From Nafulsella turpanensis ZLM-10 (GTDB lineage Bacteria > Bacteroidota > Bacteroidia > Cytophagales > Cyclobacteriaceae), in contig NZ_ANNU01000013.1 of NCBI RefSeq assembly GCF_000346615.1, positions 62,001-126,000 on the forward strand: 64,000 nt of DNA, in the 5' to 3' direction. Each line of letters opens with the position of its first letter. Position 1 is the stretch's first letter. Positions 8,654 through 16,046 of the stretch are shown piece by piece. Under the pieces are notes generated by a model that did not search any database, had not been told where the DNA came from, and saw only the letters and a list, made by a program, of their open reading frames with translations. A program made the translations under genes and the position numbers.

Positions 8654-9961
8654 TTAGAAAGCGATAACTCCCTCGAAGACAAACCCTTTAAATTCTCCGC
8701 CGTGGAAGATGCTGGTTTCGGCGTATCCTTTATACTGCTGGTTTACATACTCTCCTTTCAGTAGGATGTTATCAGTCAGGAACCATCCACCGCCTACCTG
8801 CACTCTGTCAATGGTTACATCATTGCCGGCTACTCCATTAGCAGGAGCCAGCTGCCCGTTGAGCGTGTTGTAGCGGGCACCGATGTAGAGCTGTTCCCTT
8901 TCAAGGAAGCGGTAAATAACTTCACCTGCCAGTTGATTCCAGCGTCTGTCCTCAACTTCAGCAGAAGCTTTTCCTGCAGTCGTTTCATACACTCCGAAGA
9001 ATTCCAGTCCTCCTACTTTTACAAAAGGATTGACCATAATGGAGGTTACTTTATTTGTTAAGCCAGGATTCACTCTTCCTGAGGTAAAGCCGGGGGCTAC
9101 TGTATTCTCCATTACATTGTAATAGCGGGAGCCTGTTCTGTCGCCACCATAGAGGGTGTTTCTTGAATCACTGTTAGCTGTATAGAGAGAGCCTGTTAAG
9201 CGGACACGTACATCATCAGCAACATAGCTGTCATAGCCAATCTTACCCAGGAAGGCTGGGGACTTATCTTCTTTGCTGATTACACTTGGGTTGAGCTCAC
9301 CTGTAGTGATACCTGCCATGGCAAGGAAGCCATTGTTAAAGTAGTACACTTCTCCACCCACCTCTGTGGTAAAGGCATCCATTATCAGGTTGCCCACGAA
9401 AGGGTTGTGCATGGCCGCACCGTTGTCTGTTCTTCTGAAGTGGGCATCACCATAGTTAATCTCCATGTGCCCTGCTTTTATCATCACATTCTCCATTACC
9501 CTGTCAATGAGCGCACTGTTGAGCATGGTAAGTTTCTCTATCTGAAGATAACCTCCTTTTACCCATGCCTCTGAGTGGTGGCGACTGGATAGGTAAGTCA
9601 CCAGGTTCAGGCGAATACCATCTGCTAACTGCGCATCCAGGTTCAGGTTGGCTGTGGCAAGGTTAGCTCCTACTCCTATGTCTGCTAACTTGTTCAGGTC
9701 AGTTCCCTCCACCAGTCGCTCTGCTGCCTTATTCGTATGGCTGATAGCCTGCAACTGCTGGGCAAAACCTACACCAAAACGTACCTTTACCTCATCAAAA
9801 GGAAGAGTGTCTGTTGGAACAGGCTCAAAAACATTCAGGCCTCCTAAGTCATAGGCCCTGAACGAATCAAAGGGCGCCTGCTGGGCAAGTAGTGCTACCG
9901 GAGCAGTCATAAAGACCGCTGTACAAGCTACAAAAGTTGTTTTAAGAATGAAGCGTTTCAT
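8654..9961 (-). CDS. outer-membrane beta-barrel (porin-like) protein
   Basis: 435 residues with a Sec signal peptide (cleavage near LLAQQ, about residue 27), many alternating amphipathic strands (VKVRFGVGFA, IRLNLVTYLSS, IYIGARYN-like segments) and a C-terminal Phe (FVFEGVIAF), the usual barrel end. Probably a channel or surface protein of the outer membrane; no specific family was recognised. It is monocistronic: the YceI remnant starts 28 bp upstream on the same strand. The substrate cannot be named. Confidence 0.7.
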   Translation of the reverse strand: MKRFILKTTFVACTAVFMTAPVALLAQQAPFDSFRAYDLGGLNVFEPVPTDTLPFDEVKVRFGVGFAQQLQAISHTNKAAERLVEGTDLNKLADIGVGANLATANLNLDAQLADGIRLNLVTYLSSRHHSEAWVKGGYLQIEKLTMLNSALIDRVMENVMIKAGHMEINYGDAHFRRTDNGAAMHNPFVGNLIMDAFTTEVGGEVYYFNNGFLAMAGITTGELNPSVISKEDKSPAFLGKIGYDSYVADDVRVRLTGSLYTANSDSRNTLYGGDRTGSRYYNVMENTVAPGFTSGRVNPGLTNKVTSIMVNPFVKVGGLEFFGVYETTAGKASAEVEDRRWNQLAGEVIYRFLEREQLYIGARYNTLNGQLAPANGVAGNDVTIDRVQVGGGWFLTDNILLKGEYVNQQYKGYAETSIFHGGEFKGFVFEGVIAF

Positions 9962-9989
9962 AATAATTAGGATAAGAAGTTGTGCATAT

Positions 9990-10574
9990 TTATAAGATAT
10001 TGGTTTGGCCTAGATAAAGGTCGAAGGAAATGGTAATGTCATCGCCAGTTTTAACAGTGCCGAACATTACTTCCGGAGGAGTTACTCCATAGTCCGTCAT
10101 TTTAATGTCCTTTAAACCCTTTACCTATATGTTTCCTGTTGCATCTGTCCTATACTCCACCAGTATTTTTTCAGGTCGGGTTTTTCCAGCAATGGTTAAA
10201 TTTCCTGATACTTCCAGGGCAGAAGCGCCATTGCGCTGAGCAATTTTATTAAAGTCTTTCATCTGGAAGTGAATGTCTGGATACTTATTAGAATTGAGCG
10301 CTTTATAGGCATTCTTATCCATCACTGCCTTTCCACTCTTAAGGCTTTCTACCGGAACACGGACATTGATTTCTTTAATGTGAAGAATCTCAGTGTCGGC
10401 TATTTCTATATTTGCATTCCCTTTAACTGTTTTAGTATCCATAGTCCAGACATGCAGAGTAGAAGTTCCTGTAATGGAAAGCTTACTGTTGGCTGAGAAC
10501 TGGTAAATATGCTGTGGGCTGTTGTAGGTAAAGGGAAACCATAACAAGCTAAAGATTATTAGTAGGGTCTTCAT
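9990..10574 (-). pseudogene. YceI-family periplasmic protein with in-frame amber codon
   Basis: The visible ORF (10125-10574, 149 residues) has a signal peptide and YceI lipocalin-like strands but stops at a TAG at 10125-10127. Reading on in the same frame to the TAA at 9990-9992 gives 44 more codons that look like the normal YceI C-terminus: VKGLKDIKMTDYGVTPP, then MFGTVKTGDDITISFDL. With the amber read through, the total is about 193 residues, the usual family length. This is either a nonsense mutation, a sequencing error or readthrough. YceI proteins bind isoprenoid-type lipids in the periplasm (known). An FNR-like palindrome lies 120 bp upstream. Confidence 0.75.
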
Positions 10575-10692
10575 GATTTCTAAAGTTTGGTGGTGCTTTT
10601 TTATTTTAATTATAATGTAAAGGTAGACCTGAAAGAGGGTGGAAAATATGAGGGATGATGGGCCGGGTTATGACAGTTGATGGCTTTTTGCC

Positions 10693-10704
10693 TGATCAAA
10701 GTCA
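10693..10704. promoter_or_regulatory. imperfect FNR-like palindrome TGAT-CAAA-GTCA
   Basis: CTGAT-CAAA-GTCAG is one base off the TGAT-N4-ATCA sites of this window. It lies in the 359-bp divergent gap between the YceI gene and ric and could act on either. Confidence 0.4.
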
Positions 10705-10897
10705 GTACTTTCTCCACCGCTAAGCCCAAAGGGCAGAATTGCTATATTAGATAGGGCTAAGTTTATTAGAAGGTGAAAGGATCATTATTCTCTTCGGGCT
10801 GTAGCAGAATTCCTTGCCTTTATTTTGCTGGATTCGAAGTAATTAGAAAATAGTTTAAAAGTATAGAGGCACTCTTTTACTTTTATTTATTTCTTAC

Positions 10898-10905
10898 TAC
10901 ATTTG
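10898..10905 (+). promoter_or_regulatory. candidate -7 box TACATTTG before ric
   Basis: TACATTTG fits TAnnTTTG and lies 29 bp before the ATG of the Ric gene. No clear -33 element was found. Confidence 0.4.
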
Positions 10906-10933
10906 CCATAGTAGAAACTTAAACACCTATACC

Positions 10934-11896
10934 ATGATCGCACAGGAAGAAAATATCCTCGACGTCACCATTTTAGACCCGCGGGAAAAACATCCCACCA
11001 TTTTCAAAAGATTCGAAGAGCTTGCCCCGGGCCAAAGTCTTACCATCCATAACGACCATGACCCTAAACCTCTCTACTACCAGATGCTGGGCGAGCTGGG
11101 CAATATTTTTATTTGGGAGTACCTGGAGGAGGGGCCAGAGTGGTGGAAAGTAGTATTAACAAAAAGGGCGGCCGGGGAAAAAGATGAAACCCTCGGTGAA
11201 ATTGCAGCAAAAGACCTGCGAAAAGCAGCAGTTTTTAAAAAATACGGACTTGACTTCTGCTGTGGTGGAAAGAAAACTGTTAAAGAGGCTTGTGCGGAAA
11301 AAGGCCTTGATGTAACTAAAATCGAGCAGGAATTACAACAAGCAAACGAAAACCCTGCAGCCAGCAGGCCATTACCTTACCAGAGCTGGGAACCTGGCTT
11401 CCTGGCAGACTACATAGTAAATACTCACCACAGCTATGTTAGAAATACGCTGCCGGATATTAGTACTTATGCCGAAAAAGTAGCACGGGTCCATGGCAGG
11501 CAACACCCAGAATTATTTGAAATAAACCAACTGGTAGGAAAGATAAGTGAGGAGTTACTGGACCATATGCCTAAAGAGGAAAATATCCTCTTCCCTTTCA
11601 TTAAAGAACTGGCCCGGGCAAAAAAAGAAAATACTCCTTTAGCAAAACCTGGTTTTGGAACGGTAGAAAACCCCGTTCGGATGATGGAGGCAGAACATGA
11701 TTCAGCAGGACGGGACCTTGAAAAGATAAGAGAGTTGAGCCGGAATTATGCCCTGCCGGAAGATGCCTGCGGCAGCTATAAGCTACTATTTAAAATGCTG
11801 GAAGACTTTGAAAATGATCTCTTCATCCATATTCACCTCGAGAATAACATTCTTTTTCCTAAAGCCCTGGAAATAGAAAAAGAGCTAAGATCATGA
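10934..11896 (+). CDS. ric: iron-sulfur cluster repair di-iron protein Ric with N-terminal DUF2249
   Basis: 320 residues in three parts: DUF2249 (about 8-80, WEYLEEGPEWWKV), an ScdA_N-type motif (about 90-130, FKKYGLDFCCGGKKT) and a hemerythrin-like domain (about 155-315) with the expected His/Glu ligands (THHSYV, HMPKEENILFP, EHDSAGR, HIHLENNILFP). Ric/YtfE/ScdA proteins repair Fe-S clusters damaged by NO or oxidants (known). Family members normally have the ScdA_N and hemerythrin parts; the DUF2249 head is the addition and recurs as a separate gene at 14034 and in the second Ric at 46099. It overlaps the next hemerythrin gene by 4 bp. Confidence 0.9.
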   Translation: MIAQEENILDVTILDPREKHPTIFKRFEELAPGQSLTIHNDHDPKPLYYQMLGELGNIFIWEYLEEGPEWWKVVLTKRAAGEKDETLGEIAAKDLRKAAVFKKYGLDFCCGGKKTVKEACAEKGLDVTKIEQELQQANENPAASRPLPYQSWEPGFLADYIVNTHHSYVRNTLPDISTYAEKVARVHGRQHPELFEINQLVGKISEELLDHMPKEENILFPFIKELARAKKENTPLAKPGFGTVENPVRMMEAEHDSAGRDLEKIRELSRNYALPEDACGSYKLLFKMLEDFENDLFIHIHLENNILFPKALEIEKELRS

Positions 11897-12411
11897 GTAA
11901 AAAAACAAAACCTATCAAAAGAAGCCCTGCATTGGTGGAGTTTTCGAAGGATCATCATTTCGGGCTTTTGCTGGTATGGAAGATTCGGCAGGGACAGCGA
12001 GCAGGCATACCGCCTGTTCGCATTGCTCAGTACGTGACCTATTTTTACGAACAAGACCTGCAGCACCATTTCGCTGATGAAGAAAAATTTCTCTTTCCTA
12101 CTCTCCATGAGCATAACTCTCTTCGACAGCGGGCGGAGAGAGAACATGCTGAAATAAGGGGCCTTGTAAGTAGCATCCGGCATTTTCCTTTTGACCCTGA
12201 GTGGCTCAAAAGCTTTGCCGAGCTGCTGGAGGCACATATCCGGTTTGAAGAGCGAGAACTTTTTAACCAACTACAGACCCTCATGAGTGAAGCGGAGCTT
12301 TTAAAGCTTTTAAAAGAGGTACCAGCCAGACCACACCTTGAGGATGAAAAATGGAGAGACCGTTTTTGGGAGCGAAAGCCAAAAGAGATCACTGCGGAAA
12401 ATCGCAGCTAA
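11893..12411 (+). CDS. hemerythrin-domain protein
   Basis: 172 residues with a hemerythrin-like four-helix bundle (about 15-125). Candidate di-iron ligands are in KDHHFGLLL, HHFADEEKFLFP, EREHAEIRG and EAHIRFEERELF. The ATG overlaps the Ric stop (ATGA), so the pair is translated together. It may hold O2 or NO, or deliver iron for cluster repair (inference from the partner). The basic N-terminus and hydrophilic C-terminal tail lack known motifs. A strong terminator follows 130 bp downstream. Confidence 0.85.
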   Translation: MSKKTKPIKRSPALVEFSKDHHFGLLLVWKIRQGQRAGIPPVRIAQYVTYFYEQDLQHHFADEEKFLFPTLHEHNSLRQRAEREHAEIRGLVSSIRHFPFDPEWLKSFAELLEAHIRFEERELFNQLQTLMSEAELLKLLKEVPARPHLEDEKWRDRFWERKPKEITAENRS

Positions 12412-12539
12412 ACAGGAGGGCTCCCTCACCTGCCTTTGCAATAGCGGCCTTCCGGGTAAAAGCCCAGCTGTAGGAAGCGGGAAAGAAACCATTGCACTTC
12501 TAAAGGTCACTTATTTGCCTTAAATTTCCCTCCTGATCC

Positions 12540-12575
12540 GGGGCTCCTGATATTTCCTGCAGGAGCCCCTTATTT
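12540..12575 (+). terminator. terminator after ric-hemerythrin operon
   Basis: GGGGCTCCTG (12540-12549) pairs perfectly with CAGGAGCCCC (12560-12569), followed by TTATTTAT. It ends the two-gene operon just before the Rrf2 promoter. Confidence 0.8.
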
Positions 12576-12576
12576 A

Positions 12577-12584
12577 TAAATTTG
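12577..12584 (+). promoter_or_regulatory. candidate -7 box TAAATTTG just before the Rrf2 start
   Basis: TAAATTTG ends only 6 bp before the ATG at 12591, so transcription would begin at or very near the start codon, giving a leaderless mRNA. It also covers the alternative TTG codon at 12582, which argues for the ATG. Confidence 0.4.
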
Positions 12585-12590
12585 CAGAAT

Positions 12591-13022
12591 ATGCTAAGCT
12601 ACACCTGTAAGACAGCCATTAAAGCAGTAATCTACCTCGCCTCCGGGATAGAAACCGGCGAAAAGAAATCTATCAAAGATATTGCCGAACATATAAATGC
12701 AAGCGGACATACAGTAAGTAAAATGTTGCAAACGCTTGTAAAGAGAGGTGTTATCAACAGCACCAAAGGACCATCCGGAGGCTTTTACCTAAGCGAAGCT
12801 CAACTCCTCCAACCCATAATTCTAATTGTGGAAGCCATCGATGGACTTGCCGTGTTTAATGAGTGCGGCCTTGGCCTTAGCCAGTGTTCCGAAACCCATC
12901 CCTGCCCTATCCATGAGCAATACAAAAAGCCAAGGGAACTCATGGAAAAGCTGTTTAGGGAAAACAAAATAAAGGACTTATGTCAGCCAGTTAATAATGG
13001 CCTCGCTTACCTGGTGGGTTAA
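12591..13022 (+). CDS. Rrf2-family regulator (NsrR/IscR-like)
   Basis: 143 residues. The N-terminal winged helix begins MLSYTCKTAIKAVIYLASG with recognition-region residues SGHTVSKMLQTLVKRG. Three cysteines in NECGLGLSQCSETHPCPIH lie where NsrR and IscR bind an Fe-S cluster. Such proteins sense NO or Fe-S status (known). The flanking Ric/hemerythrin genes and NO-linked cytochrome suggest an NsrR-like role (inference). The ATG at 12591 is chosen over a TTG at 12582 because family members start MLS/MKL and the TTG lies in a -7-like box. Confidence 0.85.
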   Translation: MLSYTCKTAIKAVIYLASGIETGEKKSIKDIAEHINASGHTVSKMLQTLVKRGVINSTKGPSGGFYLSEAQLLQPIILIVEAIDGLAVFNECGLGLSQCSETHPCPIHEQYKKPRELMEKLFRENKIKDLCQPVNNGLAYLVG

Positions 13023-13073
13023 GCAGTTCTCCTGCAACAAGTAATTGCCCTAAACAGAAAATCCTTCCGGATA

Positions 13074-13085
13074 TGATTATCATCA
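13074..13085. promoter_or_regulatory. FNR-like palindrome TGAT-TATC-ATCA
   Basis: Perfect extended palindrome TATGAT-TATC-ATCATA (13072-13087), centred about 65 bp before the cytochrome c start at 13145. This matches the window-wide consensus. Confidence 0.75.
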
Positions 13086-13144
13086 TAATTATTTTCATGG
13101 CTGTATGCTTATTTAGCATTAAATAACTCTAAACTAATTTAACC

Positions 13145-13663
13145 ATGAAAACAAGATTATGGGCCACTTTGGTGTTGATGCTGGTAGGGTTTAGTGCCCG
13201 TGCCCAGACCCTTTCCGGAAAGGAAATTTTCGCCGGCAACTGCACGGCCTGTCACTCCATTGGTGGAGGAGATATCCTTGGACCAGACCTGGCAGGCGTT
13301 ACGGAAAGAAGGGAGGCAGACTGGATCAAAAGCTTTATCACCAATTCGCAGCAAATGATAGCCGCAGGAGATGAAGTGGCGGCTGAATTATTCAACAAGT
13401 ACAACAAAATTCCTATGCCACCACACAAATTCTCTGATGAGGAGCTTAATAACCTGCTCAGCTATCTGGAAGAAGCAGGCCCGGAAGCTGTAGCTGAAAC
13501 CACTCTTCCAAAGGGAACTCCTGAAATAGCAGAAGCACAAGTGGTAAAAGCCGGTAGCCCCGAAATGCCCATGTCTGTAAAAGTTATTCTGTGCCTATTG
13601 AGTACTGCAGCTGTAATCCTTTCCATTACAGCGATTTACCTGCTCCGGATGCTTAGAAGTTAA
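13145..13663 (+). CDS. membrane-anchored monoheme cytochrome c
   Basis: 172 residues: signal peptide (ARAQT, cleavage about 21), heme motif CTACHS at about 32-37, candidate axial Met in IPMPPHKF, an Ala/Glu-rich linker, and a C-terminal transmembrane segment (about 143-168, VKVILCLLSTAAVILSI). It should sit on the outer face of the inner membrane as an electron carrier. Upstream is a perfect FNR-like palindrome; downstream is a hairpin terminator, so it forms its own unit. It shares GPDLAGVTERREADWI with the two lipoprotein cytochromes at 30277 and 56710. Electron partner unknown. Confidence 0.85.
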   Translation: MKTRLWATLVLMLVGFSARAQTLSGKEIFAGNCTACHSIGGGDILGPDLAGVTERREADWIKSFITNSQQMIAAGDEVAAELFNKYNKIPMPPHKFSDEELNNLLSYLEEAGPEAVAETTLPKGTPEIAEAQVVKAGSPEMPMSVKVILCLLSTAAVILSITAIYLLRMLRS

Positions 13664-13732
13664 AAGCATTCTTTACTCCAAAGAGAAAATGCAATTGTAT
13701 AAAATTAAGTAACTAATAACCGTAAGAGAGTA

Positions 13733-13766
13733 AGAGCTGCCGAAACCTGACAGCTCTTTTTGTTTT
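13733..13766 (+). terminator. terminator after cytochrome c gene
   Basis: AGAGCTG (13733-13739) pairs with CAGCTCT (13751-13757), then TTTTTGTTTTT. The rest of the 370-bp gap 13664-14033 holds no convincing gene; a 33-codon ORF at 13855-13956 is unsupported. Confidence 0.75.
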
Positions 13767-13994
13767 TCCCTCTTATCCGGAAAAGGGGTTCCACGGCCTA
13801 AAATTATCTCTTACCTGAACAAAAAAAGAGAAACCCTCTCCATTTTTATTACAAATGCCAAAACCCAATCCTTTCCAATCAAGATCTAACCCTACCATGG
13901 ACACTCCCAATTCTACATCCCCAGATAAGGAGAAAGAGTATACAAAGCAGAAATAAGTAATGAGGCGGCTACTTCTCCAAAACTGGTAAACAAA

Positions 13995-14026
13995 GAAAAG
14001 GTCGATCCTTTTAGAAGACCGACCCT
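13995..14026 (-). terminator. weak terminator after DUF2249 operon
   Basis: On the minus strand GGTCG (14024-14020) pairs with CGACC (14004-14000), followed by TTTTCTTTG. The stem is short, but its position right after the last gene of the operon fits. Confidence 0.45.
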
Positions 14027-14033
14027 AAAAAAG

Positions 14034-14303
14034 CTATTTTACCGAATTAAACCGCTTCCGAATCCTTACCCTCCACTTTTGTGGCCCTTTTTCAAGGTAT
14101 TCCCAACTAAAAGAATCGCCTCTGTCATCCAGTAACTGGTAATAAAGAATAAAAGGGTTGCTTTCATTAGAAATAACCATACTCTCCCCTTCCTGTAGCC
14201 GATCAAACTCCTGAAGAATCTTCGGCTTCATTGGGAGCTTAATTTTTGTAACAGGGAATAATTTCATACACTTTTCTTTATGAAGTTCTTTAAAAACCAT
14301 CAA
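14034..14303 (-). CDS. stand-alone DUF2249 protein
   Basis: 89 residues, essentially one DUF2249 domain (TKIKLPMKPKILQEFDRL to SFSWEYLEKGPQKWRVRI). It resembles the N-terminal domains of the two Ric proteins here (shared FxWEYLE-GP-xWxV). DUF2249 domains recur with NO/Fe-S genes, but their biochemistry is not settled. It is the last gene of a five-gene minus-strand set (membrane protein, ferredoxin, cupin, globin, DUF2249). Translation may start at 14303 or at the Met 13 codons later (14267), which fits the domain better. Confidence 0.8.
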   Translation of the reverse strand: MMVFKELHKEKCMKLFPVTKIKLPMKPKILQEFDRLQEGESMVISNESNPFILYYQLLDDRGDSFSWEYLEKGPQKWRVRIRKRFNSVK

Positions 14304-14338
14304 AGATTCCCGCCACTAAGCTGTCACGTGAAAAGGTA

Positions 14339-14731
14339 TTATACCAGTTTTGGCCGGTTTTCGAACATACGGAGGAAAAGGTGGGTAGACATGGTTCTTG
14401 CACGGTTCTTTGCAATTTGGGCATTGGTACCGGTAAAGAACTCATCTATAGTAGCAAACCAGATTTGCAGCCATTGCCCGAAATGCTCCATACTTATATT
14501 GTAGTCCATATAACGGTCCACCCGCCGGTGGGCTTCAGGCGGATTGCCCCTGTAAGTCCTGTTCAGCGTAAGATTTGTTTCCCAGAAATCCGTTAGCCGC
14601 TCCAGGTGTTCCGGCCAGTTTTTGATCATGCCATTAAAAATCGGCCCCAGCATTTCATCTTTCCGAATTCTTCCATAAAAAGTGTGAATGAGGAAACTAA
14701 TGTCTTCCCTTGTATTTAGCTCTCTTTTCAT
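14339..14731 (-). CDS. group III truncated hemoglobin
   Basis: 130 residues with group III features: FYGRIRKDEMLGPIFN (helix B/E region), FWETNL, and the proximal His in MEHFGQWLQIW. Truncated globins bind O2 and NO, and group III members are linked to nitrosative stress (known for Campylobacter Ctb). A second copy lies at 48772. It sits 12 bp after the cupin stop and 35 bp before DUF2249 in an operon with an FNR-like site upstream, which supports NO or low-oxygen control (inference). Confidence 0.9.
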   Translation of the reverse strand: MKRELNTREDISFLIHTFYGRIRKDEMLGPIFNGMIKNWPEHLERLTDFWETNLTLNRTYRGNPPEAHRRVDRYMDYNISMEHFGQWLQIWFATIDEFFTGTNAQIAKNRARTMSTHLFLRMFENRPKLV

Positions 14732-14743
14732 AAGGCTATCCTT

Positions 14744-15148
14744 TTACTTTTTGTCCGGGACATTCAGAGGAATAATAGTCAGCAGAAAAGCTGATTCTTC
14801 TAATGCTTCGACACTATGGCGAATAAACGCTTCCAGGCTCAGCATTTCGCCTGCTTCGAGAGTAACAGCTTTATCTTCCGCAAAGAACTTTATTTTTCCC
14901 TCGATACAATGAACAGTTATTGGGCCTGGAGCCTGATGAGGTTTAATTTCTGTACCTGCTTTTAATACATTCAGCAACAGGCGAAGAGCTTCTGATTTAT
15001 GCATTAACCTGGCACTTCGGCCAGTCTTTGCCCAACTATTTTCCTGCTTCAATTCCTGTACCAGGGCCGGAAGAGAAAAGTTAAAGAGTCCATCATGGGA
15101 GGTTCTCGATCCGGCAACCTGATTGTCATTTCTGCTTTCCATATCCAT
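14744..15148 (-). CDS. small cupin-domain protein
   Basis: 134 residues with one cupin barrel (about 45-130): IKPHQAPGPITVHCIEGKI, then GEMLSLEAFIRHSVEALEES. Potential metal ligands (His, Glu, His) are partly present: the first motif has one His, and the second has a His in IRHSVE. Similar small cupins occur with NO-response genes. The N-terminal 40 residues (NFSLPALVQELKQENSW) resemble a short helical segment. It lies mid-operon between ferredoxin and globin. Function unknown; a sensor or small-molecule binder is possible. Confidence 0.7.
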   Translation of the reverse strand: MDMESRNDNQVAGSRTSHDGLFNFSLPALVQELKQENSWAKTGRSARLMHKSEALRLLLNVLKAGTEIKPHQAPGPITVHCIEGKIKFFAEDKAVTLEAGEMLSLEAFIRHSVEALEESAFLLTIIPLNVPDKK

Positions 15149-15208
15149 TTATTTTATATTTAATATTGCTGCTAAGGAGAGCAGAAACATCAGTTTAATT
15201 GAATTTTC

Positions 15209-15526
15209 TTAATAATCCTTCAGTATCCTGAAGCGGAGGTTGTGGAGAGAAGCATCGAGACTCATTTGGCAGGAGAGCCTGCTTTGGGAAGTTTTGTTAG
15301 GAAGTCCCTCAAGCGTATGTGCCTCATAAGGCTCCATCCCTCCCTTTTCTCCTTCTAAAATTTCAATGTGGCAGGTTCCGCACATGGCCTGACCCTTGCA
15401 ATCGCCCCAGTCTTCAAATAATTCATTGTACACAAACTCCATCAGACTGCGGTATTCATGCCCTTCAAACTCCAGCATTTCTTCATCTCCCGACTCATTC
15501 TCCATGTAAATTCTATACTTACTCAT
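15209..15526 (-). CDS. [2Fe-2S] ferredoxin
   Basis: 105 residues. The cluster motif is DCKGQAMCGTCHIEI (C-x5-C-x2-C) with the fourth Cys in RLSCQMS, as in adrenodoxin-type ferredoxins. It should carry single electrons in the cytoplasm. Its place in an operon with a globin and a cupin suggests that it reduces the globin heme or another NO-processing protein (inference). The gap of 60 bp to the cupin gene and 84 bp to the membrane gene is compatible with one transcript. Confidence 0.85.
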   Translation of the reverse strand: MSKYRIYMENESGDEEMLEFEGHEYRSLMEFVYNELFEDWGDCKGQAMCGTCHIEILEGEKGGMEPYEAHTLEGLPNKTSQSRLSCQMSLDASLHNLRFRILKDY

Positions 15527-15610
15527 CTGATCTAATTTCCAAAGCCGGACTATTCGGGTGTAAAAAATAAAGCCAGCCCTGGTATAATAATCAGCAGCTG
15601 GCTCACTGAA

Positions 15611-15898
15611 TTAAATAATATTGATCAGAATAAGGCCCAGGTGAATGAGACTACTGATGATAAAGAGCGGCAACACTATTTTAGAAGACATATCGCCAAG
15701 CAGACTAACCAGGATGGCAAAAGACAAAACTGCCATCAGCGCGAATTGGATAGGATCATTACCATTCACACAGATTAACAGCAGCGTTACAGGCACAATA
15801 ATACAGGTCTGAACCAATAGAATAAAAGCCATCAGGCCCAAACGATTAAAATTTGCCTCTTCGCATTTCGTATTGTACCAGTTCATCAGGTTTTCCAT
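15611..15898 (-). CDS. small membrane protein, unknown function
   Basis: 95 residues with three hydrophobic stretches (about 21-43, 49-67 and 72-94: LMAFILLVQTCIIVPVTLLL; FALMAVLSFAILVSLLG; KIVLPLFIISSLIHLGLILI). No family recognised. It is the first gene of the ferredoxin-cupin-globin-DUF2249 set, 62 bp downstream of a perfect FNR-like palindrome, so expression under low oxygen or NO is likely (inference). Confidence 0.7.
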   Translation of the reverse strand: MENLMNWYNTKCEEANFNRLGLMAFILLVQTCIIVPVTLLLICVNGNDPIQFALMAVLSFAILVSLLGDMSSKIVLPLFIISSLIHLGLILINII

Positions 15899-15959
15899 AA
15901 TAAAATATTTTTAAGTTTTACTATGGAATAAAATTAGCGTCCGGAGACCGGAAAAATTA

Positions 15960-15971
15960 TGATTCAGATCA
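15960..15971. promoter_or_regulatory. FNR-like palindrome TGAT-TCAG-ATCA
   Basis: Perfect extended palindrome TATGAT-TCAG-ATCATA (15958-15973), 62 bp upstream of the membrane protein gene that heads the globin operon. Confidence 0.75.
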
Positions 15972-16046
15972 TATCCAGGCCTGATTCATCTCAGCCGGTT
16001 TTGCTAAACATCTGAGCCTCAAATAGGTTTTATAAACCTGATTTTG

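Noticed and set aside
13855-13956. 33-codon ORF in the gap after cytochrome c
   Set aside because: Asn/Pro/Ser-rich, lies between two terminators and has no coupling to other genes.
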